Source: Symbiodinium natans
Lineage: Eukaryota; Sar; Dinophyceae; Suessiales; Symbiodiniaceae
Assembly: GCA_905221605.1 (NCBI GenBank)
Contig: CAJNDS010002124.1
Location: 233,496 to 243,495 of the forward strand
Direction of reading: 5' to 3'
DNA: 10,000 nt
The position numbers were made by a program, and so were the translations under genes. The notes beneath the pieces are model-generated. The model did not search any database and was not told where the DNA came from. It saw nothing but the letters and a program-made list of their open reading frames with translations. Shown piece by piece: positions 1-7,400 of the stretch. Position 1 is the stretch's first letter. Every line of letters begins with the position of its first letter.

Positions 1-60
1 CGGCAGCGGCGCCTCCTGAACCGGCCGCCGCGCTCGGAAGCCCGGGGGGCTTCGAACGTC
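1..60 (+). other. GC-rich exon-like island at window edge
   Basis: This stretch is far richer in GC than the repeat that follows. One frame reads an Ala/Pro-rich linker that ends in GGFERLF. A possible GT donor (AAC|GTCTCT) lies at about 57-58, just before the first telomere-like tract. It could be the end of an exon that begins outside the window. No family is recognised and the frame is not certain. Confidence 0.25.
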
Positions 61-243
61 TCTTTAGGGCTTTAGGGTTAGGGTTAAGGGTTTAGGTTAA
101 GGGTTTAGGGTTTAGGGTTGAGGGTTGTGGGTTTAGGGTTTAGGGTTTAAACGGTTTAGGGTTTAGGGTTTAGTGTTTAGGGTTTAGGGTTTAGGTTTAG
201 GGTTTAGTGTTTAGGGTTTAGGGTTTAGGGTTTAGGGTTTAGG
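61..243 (+). repeat. TTTAGGG telomere-like tract, imperfect
   Basis: The tract is made of tandem TTTAGGG units on the + strand with many slips, including GGGTTAAGGG, TTTAGTG and a TTTAAACGG interruption. The degeneracy and the unique sequence on both sides make it an interstitial tract and not a chromosome end. It may lie in an intron that starts at the donor-like GT near 57. Confidence 0.9.
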
Positions 244-335
244 CCTTGTGCAAGAATCGGGTCCAAGGTTTTCGGGGTGAAGAGCCGAGATACCGGGTGT
301 TGAAGACTGGTGCTACGGTGTTGTCGCTGTAGGAT
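244..335 (+). other. Unrecognised exon-like island
   Basis: Unique sequence lies between two same-orientation repeat tracts. The frame reading RGEEPRYRVLKTGATVLSL then TAG is protein-like and follows an AAG that could serve as an acceptor. It is short, has no recognised motif, and no partner exon could be joined to it. Confidence 0.2.
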
Positions 336-376
336 TTGGGGGTTTAGGGTTTAGGGTTTAGGGTTTAGGGTTTCGG
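336..376 (+). repeat. Short TTTAGGG tract
   Basis: About five TTTAGGG units on the + strand, with a TTTCGGGGG variant at the end. Confidence 0.85.
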
Positions 377-586
377 GGGTTTAGGCTTGCTTCTCTGTAG
401 ATTTTTTGGGTTCAACGGCTGTTTCGGGATCAGCTTTTAGGTTGCGAGGTCAATGTAAGGTTTTGGGGTTTCCATCGCCTCCTTACTTGCCTCAAGAGTA
501 GGTTAGTGTAGCAGCATGAGGAGGCGCCGAACTCTACATTTTGGGGCAGACACCTCGAGGCTCTCTGTCAGTTTAGGATTAAGTTA
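377..586. other. Unique spacer, no gene resolved
   Basis: About 210 bases of non-repeat sequence. Short readable frames exist on both strands near 510-575 (for example MRRRRTLHFGADTSRLS on +), but none has both splice sites and a recognisable motif. I see no supported gene here. Confidence 0.3.
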
Positions 587-702
587 ACCTAAACCCTAAA
601 CCCTAAACCCTAAAGCCTAAACCATAAACCCTAAACCCTAAACCCTGAACCCTAAACCCTAAACCCTGAACCCTAAACCCTAAACCCTAAAACCTAAACC
701 CA
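587..702 (-). repeat. CCCTAAA tract (G-rich on the minus strand)
   Basis: Tandem CCCTAAA with CCCTGAA and CCATAAA variants. The orientation is opposite to the tracts at 61-376. It ends at AACCCAAG, which could serve as an acceptor for the following island. Confidence 0.9.
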
Positions 703-786
703 AGGTGAAAAGGGACGCCGGGAAGAGGGTCATGGCCGTCGCCATCGTTGGCTTGGTTTCCGATCCCCACACTGTGGGGCTACTAG

Positions 787-920
787 GCCATGTGCCGCCT
801 CGTGGAGGTGTTGATGGTCGTTTCCTACTTCGACACGCTGAACTGCTGTATGTGGCACCTGGACAACATCCGGCGCACTTCTCTGGGTCGAGCTGAGGAC
901 TTGCTGAGTTGCTTATCAAG
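787..920 (+). CDS. Candidate exon, unrecognised protein
   Basis: After the acceptor-like CTACTAG|GCC, one + frame stays open from 787 to the TAG at 940-942. It reads a mixed hydrophobic and charged peptide including LVEVLMVVSYFDTLNC and ending AEDLLSCLSR, then runs into repeat. Another + frame (705-896, starting ATG) and a minus frame over the same bases are also open, so frame and strand are not settled. No domain is recognised. Confidence 0.3.
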
Positions 921-1349
921 GGGCTTAGGGTTCCCGGTTTAGGGTTCATGCTTTACACTGAGCAGGATAGACTCGGATAGACCCTGTAAACCGCTAGAAG
1001 CCCTTCTAACCCCACACGCCCTGTAAACCCTATTGATGAACCACCGGGGCCCTATTTGCGATTTGTGGTAGGGTCTGGGGTTTAGGGTTTAGGGGTTAGG
1101 TTTGCTTTCCGCTAAACCACCCTAAGCCCCAAACCCGAGCTTGACGCGCAGAGAGCCCTGTCCGCTTGGATTCTTCCGTAGTGGGGGCTCACTGTTTGTA
1201 ACGGACTTTTCCTTGGGTCAACTGGACCCTCTGGGTATTCACCCCTAAACCCCAAGCCCGAAACCCTAAACCCTAAACCCTAAGCCCTAAATCCCAAACC
1301 CTAAGCCCTAAACCCTAAACCCGAAATCTCAAAACCCCACTTTGCCTAG
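921..1349. repeat. Mixed short telomere-like tracts and spacer
   Basis: Short + tracts lie near 926-946 and 1075-1101. A CCCTAAA tract with CCCTAAG and CCCCAAA variants covers about 1240-1323. The unique stretches between them (about 955-1070 and 1130-1240) show no convincing exon. A brief PELDAQRALSAWILP reading near 1133 is too short to call. Confidence 0.6.
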
Positions 1350-1428
1350 GAATAGATCCCGTCTTCCGGTCCCGCGGTCTACCCAAGCTCCGCTCTGAGA
1401 AGCTACCTGGGATTCTCTCTACCAACAG
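1350..1428 (+). CDS. Candidate internal exon A1, unrecognised gene
   Basis: This 79-base island is bounded by a TTTGCCTAG|GA acceptor and an AACAG|GTTGAT donor. It reads IDPVFRSRGLPKLRSEKL followed by PGILSTN without a stop. It ends in phase 2, which is what the island at 2016-2070 needs, and joining them makes an Arg codon (AG+G). The AG|G acceptor suits dinoflagellate introns. No family is recognised. Confidence 0.45.
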
Positions 1429-2015
<587 letters not shown>

Positions 2016-2070
2016 GCCCCATCTGGGGGTCACCCCCGACCCACTCGACGTGGACCCGGAGGTGCTGGAG
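2016..2070 (+). CDS. Candidate internal exon A2, unrecognised gene
   Basis: This 55-base island has a CCAAG|G acceptor and a GAG|GTGGGT donor. It reads PHLGVTPDPLDVDPEVLE, acidic and Pro-rich, and ends in phase 0. Codons are biased to C or G in third position, as in the PSF1 exons downstream. It joins in frame to 1350-1428. No next exon is certain; a phase-0 candidate begins at 2803. Confidence 0.45.
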
Positions 2071-2106
2071 GTGGGTTGCTAAAAGGGGTTGACAACCCGA
2101 AGCCGT

Positions 2107-2310
2107 AGGGTTTAGGGGTTTAGGGTTTAGGGTTTAGGGCTAGGGGTTTAGGGTTTGGGGTTTGGGGTTTGGGGTTTGGGGTTTGGGGTTTAGGGTTTAG
2201 GGTCCTTAGGAGTGTCGGATATTCAGGAGGTCAGGCAACTGAGGCCGTTTCTTTGGGTTTCGGAGTTTAAGGTTTTGGGTTTAGGGGGGTTTAGGGTTAG
2301 GATGTGGAGT
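2107..2310 (+). repeat. TTTAGGG tract with TTTGGGG block
   Basis: Canonical units flank about six consecutive TTTGGGG copies (2153-2190). A degenerate tail runs to 2310. TTTGGGG removes the TAG stop of the canonical unit, which explains the artificial open frames here. Confidence 0.9.
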
Positions 2311-2464
2311 GTAGGCAGTGTAGGGGAGTGTAGGGAGGGATATGGGGTTCTTGGTCTAAGTGGGGACCCCCCGAACCCCCCTTTAATCAAGCCTCTGCGT
2401 TTACACCCCAGGCCCTGAAGCGTATCCGGGCCAGGTTGAGGATCCACTTTTGCGGACCAATCGC

Positions 2465-2592
2465 CTGAAACCCAGAAGAAACCCAACCCTAAAAACCCTA
2501 AACCCAGACCACTTAGCTTCTGGCTGTTTAGGTAGATGATGTTTGTGGGCTTCGCTGGCAACATCACCTAGTTTCGGGTTTCGGGTTTAGGG
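2465..2592. other. C-rich tract, island, then G-rich tract
   Basis: A CCCTAAA-like tract (2465-2515) and a TTTCGGG/TTTAGGG tract (2572-2592) bracket a 55-base island. The minus strand of the island reads PAKPTNIIYLNSQKLS after a CTAG|G acceptor-like site. The plus strand reads MMFVGFAGNIT then TAG. Because the flanks look the same on both strands, the strand of any exon cannot be decided. Confidence 0.25.
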
Positions 2593-2639
2593 CCCCTGTC
2601 AGCGTTAGAGCTTGATCCAACCACTTACCCCTTCCGTAC

Positions 2640-2750
2640 CCCTAAACCCCAAACACGAAACGCCCCTGGGGCCAAAACCCCCAAAACCCAAACACTACAC
2701 GGCTCCAAGCCCTAAACCCTATACCCTAAACCCTAAACCCCAAACCCGAA
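2640..2750 (-). repeat. Degenerate CCCTAAA tract
   Basis: CCCTAAA units are mixed with CCCCAAA, CCCGAAG and CCCCCAAAA variants. Open frames over this tract are repeat-derived (Pro-Lys-Pro-rich). Confidence 0.8.
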
Positions 2751-2802
2751 GCCCTTTTATAAGCACTAAGCTCCGTCCGCACCGGCCTCTTGCTCTGTTG
2801 AA

Positions 2803-2901
2803 GGACGACAGCAACTGGGGGGTTGCTGTTACTTCTCAGATGAGAAAGTATATTCTATGCCAGAACTCATCATGGAATTCGTAAACAATGGTAACGATTG
2901 A
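2803..2901 (+). CDS. Candidate exon, two competing frames
   Basis: After a TTGAAG|G acceptor, two + frames read well. Frame 1 (DDSNWGVAVTSQMRKY, phase 0) could leave through the GT donor at about 2881 and would fit the phase of the exon at 2016-2070. Frame 2 contains SDEKVYSMPELIMEFV and ends at a TGA at 2899-2901, so it could be a terminal exon. The island is more AT-rich than its neighbours. No family is recognised. Confidence 0.3.
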   Translation, partial: GRQQLGGCCYFSDEKVYSMPELIMEFVNNGND

Positions 2902-2961
2902 CTGAAGTTTTGACAGCTACCAAGAATCATTGAAGTAAAACAAAGTTATTCGCATCTCCCA

Positions 2962-3070
2962 GCTTCTTTGAGCCGTGTCCGCGGGTTCGGAGTCGCCATG
3001 CCGCCTGCCCAGACGCTCCATGGGCACACTGCCTTAGGCCTCCTGCAGGCCTCGGCGAGCCGAAAGAAGG
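2962..3070 (+). CDS. Candidate exon, unrecognised
   Basis: Following CATCTCCCAG, a + frame reads SLSRVRGFGVAMPPAQ then TLHGHTALGLLQASASRK and stays open up to the TTTAGGG tract. Codon use is C/G-ending and protein-like. No donor is clear before the repeat. I could not place it in a family; a helicase-like reading of the SRVRGF part was considered but is too weak. Confidence 0.3.
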
Positions 3071-3182
3071 GTTTTGGGCTTAGGGTTTAGGGTTTAGGGT
3101 TTGGGGTTTAGGGTTTAGGGTTTTGGGCTTAGGGTTTAGGGTTTTGGGCTTAGGGTTTAGGGTTTAGGGTTCAGGGCTTAGG
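3071..3182 (+). repeat. TTTAGGG tract with GGGCTTA variants
   Basis: A canonical + tract with repeated GTTTTGGGCTTAGGG segments at 3072, 3120 and 3141. This suggests a longer unit of about 21-48 bases was also copied. Confidence 0.85.
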
Positions 3183-3457
3183 GAACTGAAGTCGGGGAAA
3201 CTTCCAGAAAGGAAGCCCAGGAATCTAGTGGGTCGATGGTAGGGTGTAGGCTGCTACTGGTCCTGCTTCTTCCCCGCGTTTCCACCTGCTCTCTTCCTGG
3301 GATCCCTTTTTTGGGTTTATCTTAGGTGGTTACATGGTCCCTTTCGTATGGGCCTCTTACATCCCCTTATGTACCCTACACAAATTAAGGGCCCATACGT
3401 CAGAACCCTTTCAAGGAGGTCAGGGACCATATTAGGGGGTGTAGTACCGTAGGGTTT
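3183..3457. other. Unique region containing an imperfect inverted repeat
   Basis: No gene is supported. Bases 3334-3342 and 3345-3354 recur as reverse complements at 3422-3430 and 3390-3399, forming two nested stems with an extra 22 bases on the right side. Both strands are open here (+ 3323-3436, and a minus frame over 3317-3631), as expected of an inverted repeat that happens to lack stops. Confidence 0.35.
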
Positions 3458-3491
3458 AGGGTTCGGGTCTTTGGGGCTTGGGGGGGGAGAC

Positions 3492-3578
3492 ATGGCTTCA
3501 CGGGGGGTTGGCTTGGAAAATGATGCTGAAGTTCTCATGGGCCTTCGCCCCTGTGTTGCCCGATCCATGGATGTTTGA
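3492..3578 (+). CDS. Small open frame, possible terminal exon
   Basis: A 28-codon + frame from ATG to TGA reads MASRGVGLENDAEVLMGL and ends in VARSMDV. It is non-repetitive and has a natural amino-acid mix, but has no recognised motif and no proven splice site. The opposite strand is also open but is Pro/Ser/Lys-rich and includes repeat-derived sequence. Confidence 0.25.
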   Translation: MASRGVGLENDAEVLMGLRPCVARSMDV

Positions 3579-3706
3579 GTTGTGTTGGCCTGAACCCTAA
3601 GAGTCCTGACAGCCCACCAAACCCCAAACAAGGGATGTTCCCCTTTTGCTACCAGTTCTTAACAGGGCTATAATCCCTATGAAGGCCTGCCAGTTTTAGG
3701 GCTCAG

Positions 3707-3773
3707 AAGTTCGCCATTTTCGAGCAGCTTCTCCGGGTCCAATTGTCCCAAGCCCTCAGGCAGAACCTACGAG
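3707..3773 (+). CDS. Candidate internal exon, unrecognised
   Basis: Bounded by GGCTCAG|AAG and CGAG|GTTTTG, this 67-base island reads KFAIFEQLLRVQLSQALRQ then NLR, an amphipathic helix-like peptide. The following intron starts directly with TTTGGGG-type repeat. It ends in phase 1, which does not match the next island at 3892, so an exon may be missing. No family is recognised. Confidence 0.4.
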
Positions 3774-3885
3774 GTTTTGGGGTTTGGGGTTTGGGGTGAG
3801 GTGTTGAGGGTATTAATGAGGGTGTTAGGGTACTGGATGTTTCTAGGGTTTTAGGGCTTTAAGGTTTAAGTCTTTAGGGTTGGCT
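3774..3885 (+). repeat. Degenerate TTTGGGG/TTTAGGG tract
   Basis: Three TTTGGGG-like units are followed by irregular T2-3AGGG units, including GGTGTTGAGGG, AATGAGGG and TTAAGG. It looks like an old, decayed tract. Confidence 0.7.
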
Positions 3886-3891
3886 ACGAAG

Positions 3892-3955
3892 GCAAGAACT
3901 GCGGCCGAATGCCTGCATGAAAGAGCCCCAGAAAGGTCCGAAAGCGAATCTCCAG
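3892..3955 (+). CDS. Candidate internal exon, unrecognised
   Basis: A 64-base island with an ACGAAG|G acceptor and CTCCAG|GTGGAT donor reads QELRPNACMKEPQKGPKAN then LQ, and ends in phase 0. It lies just upstream of the PSF1 locus, but its sequence does not resemble the PSF1 amino terminus. A second + frame through the same bases is also open. Confidence 0.35.
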
Positions 3956-3985
3956 GTGGATTGCGGGTAGTCAAATCCATACGCC

Positions 3986-4085
3986 GAAAACCCTAAACCC
4001 GGAACCTTAAACCCCAAACCCTGAACCCTACACCCTACACCCTAAACCCTAAACCCTAAACCCTAAACCCCGAACACTAAACCCC
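3986..4085 (-). repeat. CCCTAAA tract with CCCTACA and CCCGAAC variants
   Basis: Tandem units on the minus-strand G-rich orientation. About 50 bases of unique sequence follow, then a short + tract (4138-4172) in the opposite orientation. Confidence 0.85.
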
Positions 4086-4237
4086 GAACATAGCGCAAAA
4101 CTCATTTTGTTTTGCGAGCTGGGAGGGCCTTCGGTGTGTTTTAGGGTTTAGTTTTCAGGGTTCAGGGTTTAGGCCCCTTGGCGCCTAGAACGGACCCCTT
4201 GTCTTGCCGTTTAGGGTTCAGGGTTTTTGAGGGCTAC

Positions 4238-4335
4238 CCCTAAACCCTAAACCCTAAACCCTAAACCCTAAACCCTAAACCCTAAACCCTAAACCCTAAA
4301 CCCTAAACCCTAAACCCTAAACCCTAAACCCTAAA
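4238..4335 (-). repeat. Perfect CCCTAAA array, 14 copies
   Basis: Fourteen uninterrupted CCCTAAA units, then a CCCTATAAA slip and three more units to about 4364. It is the longest perfect canonical array in the window, so it is either recently made or actively kept uniform. It lies immediately upstream of the first PSF1 exon. Confidence 0.97.
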
Positions 4336-4390
4336 CCCTATAAACCCTAAACCCTAAACCCTAGGCCCTGAGCTCGTGGCGCTCAATTCG

Positions 4391-4462
4391 ATGCTGCCCC
4401 TTTTGCAGGACTTGAAGCGCTCCCGTTGGCTTCCCCCGTACAGCGAGAAAGATGTGAAGAAG
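4391..4462 (+). CDS. PSF1: PSF1 exon 1 (first recognised exon)
   Basis: From ATG 4391 the frame reads MLPLLQDLKRSRWLPPYSEK then DVKK. This matches the PSF1 amino-terminal helix and the LPPY-type turn. The same frame is open upstream to an AG at 4363-4364, so the exon may begin at 4365 and the true start may lie further 5'. The alternative acceptor at 4408 (TTTTGCAG|GAC) would remove LPLLQ, which aligns with the family and is therefore probably coding. The donor is AAG|GCCTGG, a GC donor. Confidence 0.75.
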
Positions 4463-7400
4463 GCCTGGTACTTTCGGCTTGGATGTAGGGTTTAGGGTTT
4501 AGGGTTTTGGGTTTTAGGATGTAGGATGTAGGTTTCGCCCACCGAAGGTCATCGAGGAGATTCGCATGGACGGCGCGGAGATGAAGCGGCTGTTGGAGGA
4601 GCCGCCTGATGCTTTCGGCCTAAGAGGCCTAAACCCCTCGAGCCAAAGACTCTATCTAGGGTTTAGGGTTTGGGGTTTGGGGTTTAGGGTTTGGGGTTTA
4701 GAGTTTGGGGTTGGGGTTTAGGGTTTAGGGGTTTGGGGTTTGGGGTTTAGGGTTTAAAGTCTAGAAACCCTAAACTCCAAGGGTCAGGGCTGAGGTTGAA
4801 GGGTGTTCATACTTTTATAATGCCCTTGTCGAGTAGACTTACAATAGGGGTACATGTGTCGGAAAACTCGCAAAAGAACAGCATCTAACGGCATTTTGTG
4901 CGTGATTGGAGGTGATCTGTGTTGCTGGCGCTTGAGACAGAAGTCATGGGTGGTGCGCAAACTGGCATTTGAGATGTACATGGGCAAGGTAGGTCCAGGG
5001 GAAAGGTACCGAACAAAGATACGCTGATAGATATACAGATTTTTGAGAAGAAGAAACACACCAGGGAGTCATTCAAAGGGGCCCTAAACCCCAAACCCCA
5101 AACCCCAAACCCCAAACCCTAAACCCTAAACCCTGAACCCTAAACCCTAAACCCTAAACCCTGCAGTTCAGAGGCAAGGGTCCCTTCTTGGCGGCCTTCT
5201 CCAGGACTCCGATGGCGGGAACATCGAGAATGAGGTGCTGGCAGGGCCGGGGAGCTCGGATCGCCGTGAGGGTTTAGGGTTTAGGGTTTAGGGTTTAGGA
5301 TTTAGGGTTTAGGGTTTAGGATTTAGGTTTTATTTAGGGTTTTGTGAGCTTGTGGTTTTGGGTCTAGAGTTCCTCAAGCCACTGTGCAGGGATGCTCGCC
5401 GTTTTGTATGATTTTTGGGGGCTGATCGAGGGGTCTATATTGGTTAAGGGTTTAGGTCTGTCTCTGCGACCGAAGTGCTCGCCCAACCTTGCCACCTTTC
5501 GTTTCGGGTGGGGACGGAGCTCTCTCCCCACAGCACAGCACTTCGTCGACTGTGAGCACCGCTGAGGCGGAGCTGATCGCATGCATCGAAGGGCTCACAT
5601 TGACCCAGCCTCTGAATTCTTAGCAGAAATGTCTTCAAAGGTCTGGGTCAATGACCACGTCGCTATGGCCAAGATTCTGACATCTCTAATCGTTCTCCCT
5701 CAGCCCGAAACCCTAAACCCCTGAGCCCCAAATACCCTGTGATTGAAGGGCAGATCAAAAGCGAAGCATGGCGGGTTCGCTACGTCTGTGGGGAGCACAA
5801 ACATCCCTAAACCCTCCATTCATCCTTTGGTTTAGGGTTTAGGGTTTAGGGTTTAGGGTTTAGGTTTAGGGTTTAGGGTTTAGGGTTTAGGGTCTAGGGT
5901 TTAGGGTTTAGGGTTGAGGGGGCTTGGGGCTTAGGGGTTATCCGGTTTAAGGAGGGTTTAGAGAGCCGAGGATCTGGTTTCTCGATGACCTCATGTACCG
6001 CAATCGGCGTATGGTCTTGGCCTACCTCAACGTCCGCGGCCGAGAACGTTTGCTAGTACCCCACAGCCCTAAACCCTAAACCCTACACCCTACACCCTAC
6101 ACCCTACACCCTAAACCCCAAACCCCAAACTCAATGAACGGCATTTGGAGTTCAGGGTTGGCGGCCTCCTTTCCCCGGCTCTTTTGTTTGCATTTTGGCA
6201 CCCGTGTTGCAGCAGCCCCAAATTTCCAAGCCCTCCAATCCCTCAACCCTAAACCGAAAAACCCCAAGCCCCAAACCCCAAACCCAAAAACCCCCAAACC
6301 CTAAGCCCAAACCCCAAACCCTAAGCCCCAAACCCAGAAAGTCCTAAACCCTGAACCCCAAACCCCAGGCCCGAAACAAATCTAAATCCCAAGCCCCAAT
6401 CCCTAAACCCTAAACCCTAAACCCTAAACCCAAAACCCTAAACCCTAAACCCCAAACCCCAAACCCCAAACCCCCAAGCCTGCCCTTCATGGGCCAAGGC
6501 GCGCCTGGAAGTGATCGAGGACCTCCGGTGGCAGCTGGGTGCGGAGCTCATCTGGAACAGGGCCGTGGTTTAGGGTTTAGGGTTTAGGGTTTAGGGTTTA
6601 GGGTTTAGGGTTTAGGGTTTAGGGTTTAGGGTTTAGGGTTTAGGGGCTCAGGGTGTAGGCTTTAAGGTTTAGGGCTTAGGAAGTTTTGGGAGTTTAGGAA
6701 GTTGAGGAGGTTTAGGAAGTTTAGGAAGCTTAGGAAGTTTAGGGTTGAAGGGTTTAGGCAACCTCTTGCAATGTGATGAAGTCCGACAGTCATGTGTGGT
6801 TTGGAGTTTAGGGTTTGGGGTGTAGGGCAGGGTTTAGGATTTAGGGTTCAGGGTTTAGGGTTGAAGGGTTTGGGATTAAGAGTTGAGGGGTTTTGGGGTT
6901 TAGAGCTGAAGGATTTGAGGGTTTAGGGTTTTGCGGTTTAGGGGTGATCTAGCTTGTAGGCCTATTTCTGCTGCCCTAAACCATGGTGAGGCGGTGTAGC
7001 TATACTGGGACGCCAAAACGTACACTCTAAAGCCCCAAGCCCCACAGATGATAATCCTCAAAGCCCAAAACCGAAGCCGAAAACCTAAACTTCCTAAACC
7101 CTAAACTTCCTAAACCCTAAACCTCCAAACTTCCGAAACCCTAAACCTCCAAACGTCCGAAACCCTGAACTTCCTAGACTTCCTAAACCGTAAACCCCTG
7201 AGGTCGCATGATCCCCGAAGAGAAGCTGCAGAAGCTCCATGAAGCGGAGAAGCTGCCAGGAGCTAAGGCTCACTGGTCTGTTTAAGGACTCAGAACCAGT
7301 TTAGGGGGCCCTAAACCCTAAACCCTAAACCCAAACCCTAAACCCTGAACCCTAAACCCGAAACCCCAAACCCGAAACCCTAAAACCCACACCCCGAGCC

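Larger units (their letters stand above)
4604..5970 (+). other. PSF1 intron 2, about 1.37 kb with transposon debris
   Basis: The interval between the EEIR helix exon and the RNRR exon contains, in order: a + tract (4656-4757), a copia RNase H remnant (4848-5027), a CCCTAAA tract (5083-5162), an anonymous island (5163-5268), a + tract (5269-5340), a second RNase H remnant (about 5498-5810), and a + tract (5828-5935). The acceptor is AGCCGAG|GATC at 5970. Confidence 0.5.
6032..6498 (+). other. PSF1 intron 3, 467 bases, GT-AG
   Basis: Removing it joins AYLN to ARLEVIEDLRW with the exact family spacing. It is almost entirely C-rich repeat: a CCCTACA/CCCTAAA tract (6067-6131), about 100 bases of unique sequence (6132-6237), then a long mixed CCCTAAA/CCCCAAA tract (6238-6477). 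The acceptor is GGGCCAAG|GCG. Confidence 0.7.
6539..7202 (+). other. PSF1 intron 4, 664 bases, with complementary variant arms
   Basis: A GT-AG intron. Its 5' arm (6568-6940) is G-rich and holds 11 perfect TTTAGGG units, then a zone of TTTAGGAAG units (6671-6745). Its 3' arm (7030-7200) is C-rich and holds CCTAAACTTCC units. The rare variants are reverse complements of each other and I saw them nowhere else in the window. The centre (about 6945-7030) is unique. Confidence 0.7.

Noticed and set aside
61-243. A true chromosome end (telomere)
   Set aside because: The tract is degenerate and flanked by unique sequence on both sides. Tracts in both orientations recur throughout the window.
680-949. 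A minus-strand 89-residue gene
   Set aside because: It is Pro/Ser-rich with repeat-derived ends and has no motif. A + frame over the same bases is more protein-like.
2223-2567. A 114-residue minus-strand open frame
   Set aside because: Most of it is LGLGF and Pro-rich repeat translation. Only the first 19 residues fall in a unique island, and these are noted separately.
4408-4411. Acceptor TTTTGCAG|GAC as the start of PSF1 exon 1
   Set aside because: Using it would remove LPLLQ, which aligns with the hydrophobic helix just before the family L-[KH]-R segment. The frame is open through it.
4784-5059. A 91-residue minus-strand gene
   Set aside because: The opposite strand of the same bases shows a copia RNase H motif order. 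I take the minus frame as a shadow, although it is a natural-looking peptide and cannot be fully excluded.
6097-6297. A minus-strand protein rich in GVWGLGF
   Set aside because: The peptide is the direct translation of TTTGGGG/TTTAGGG units; it is open only because TTTGGGG removes the TAG stop.
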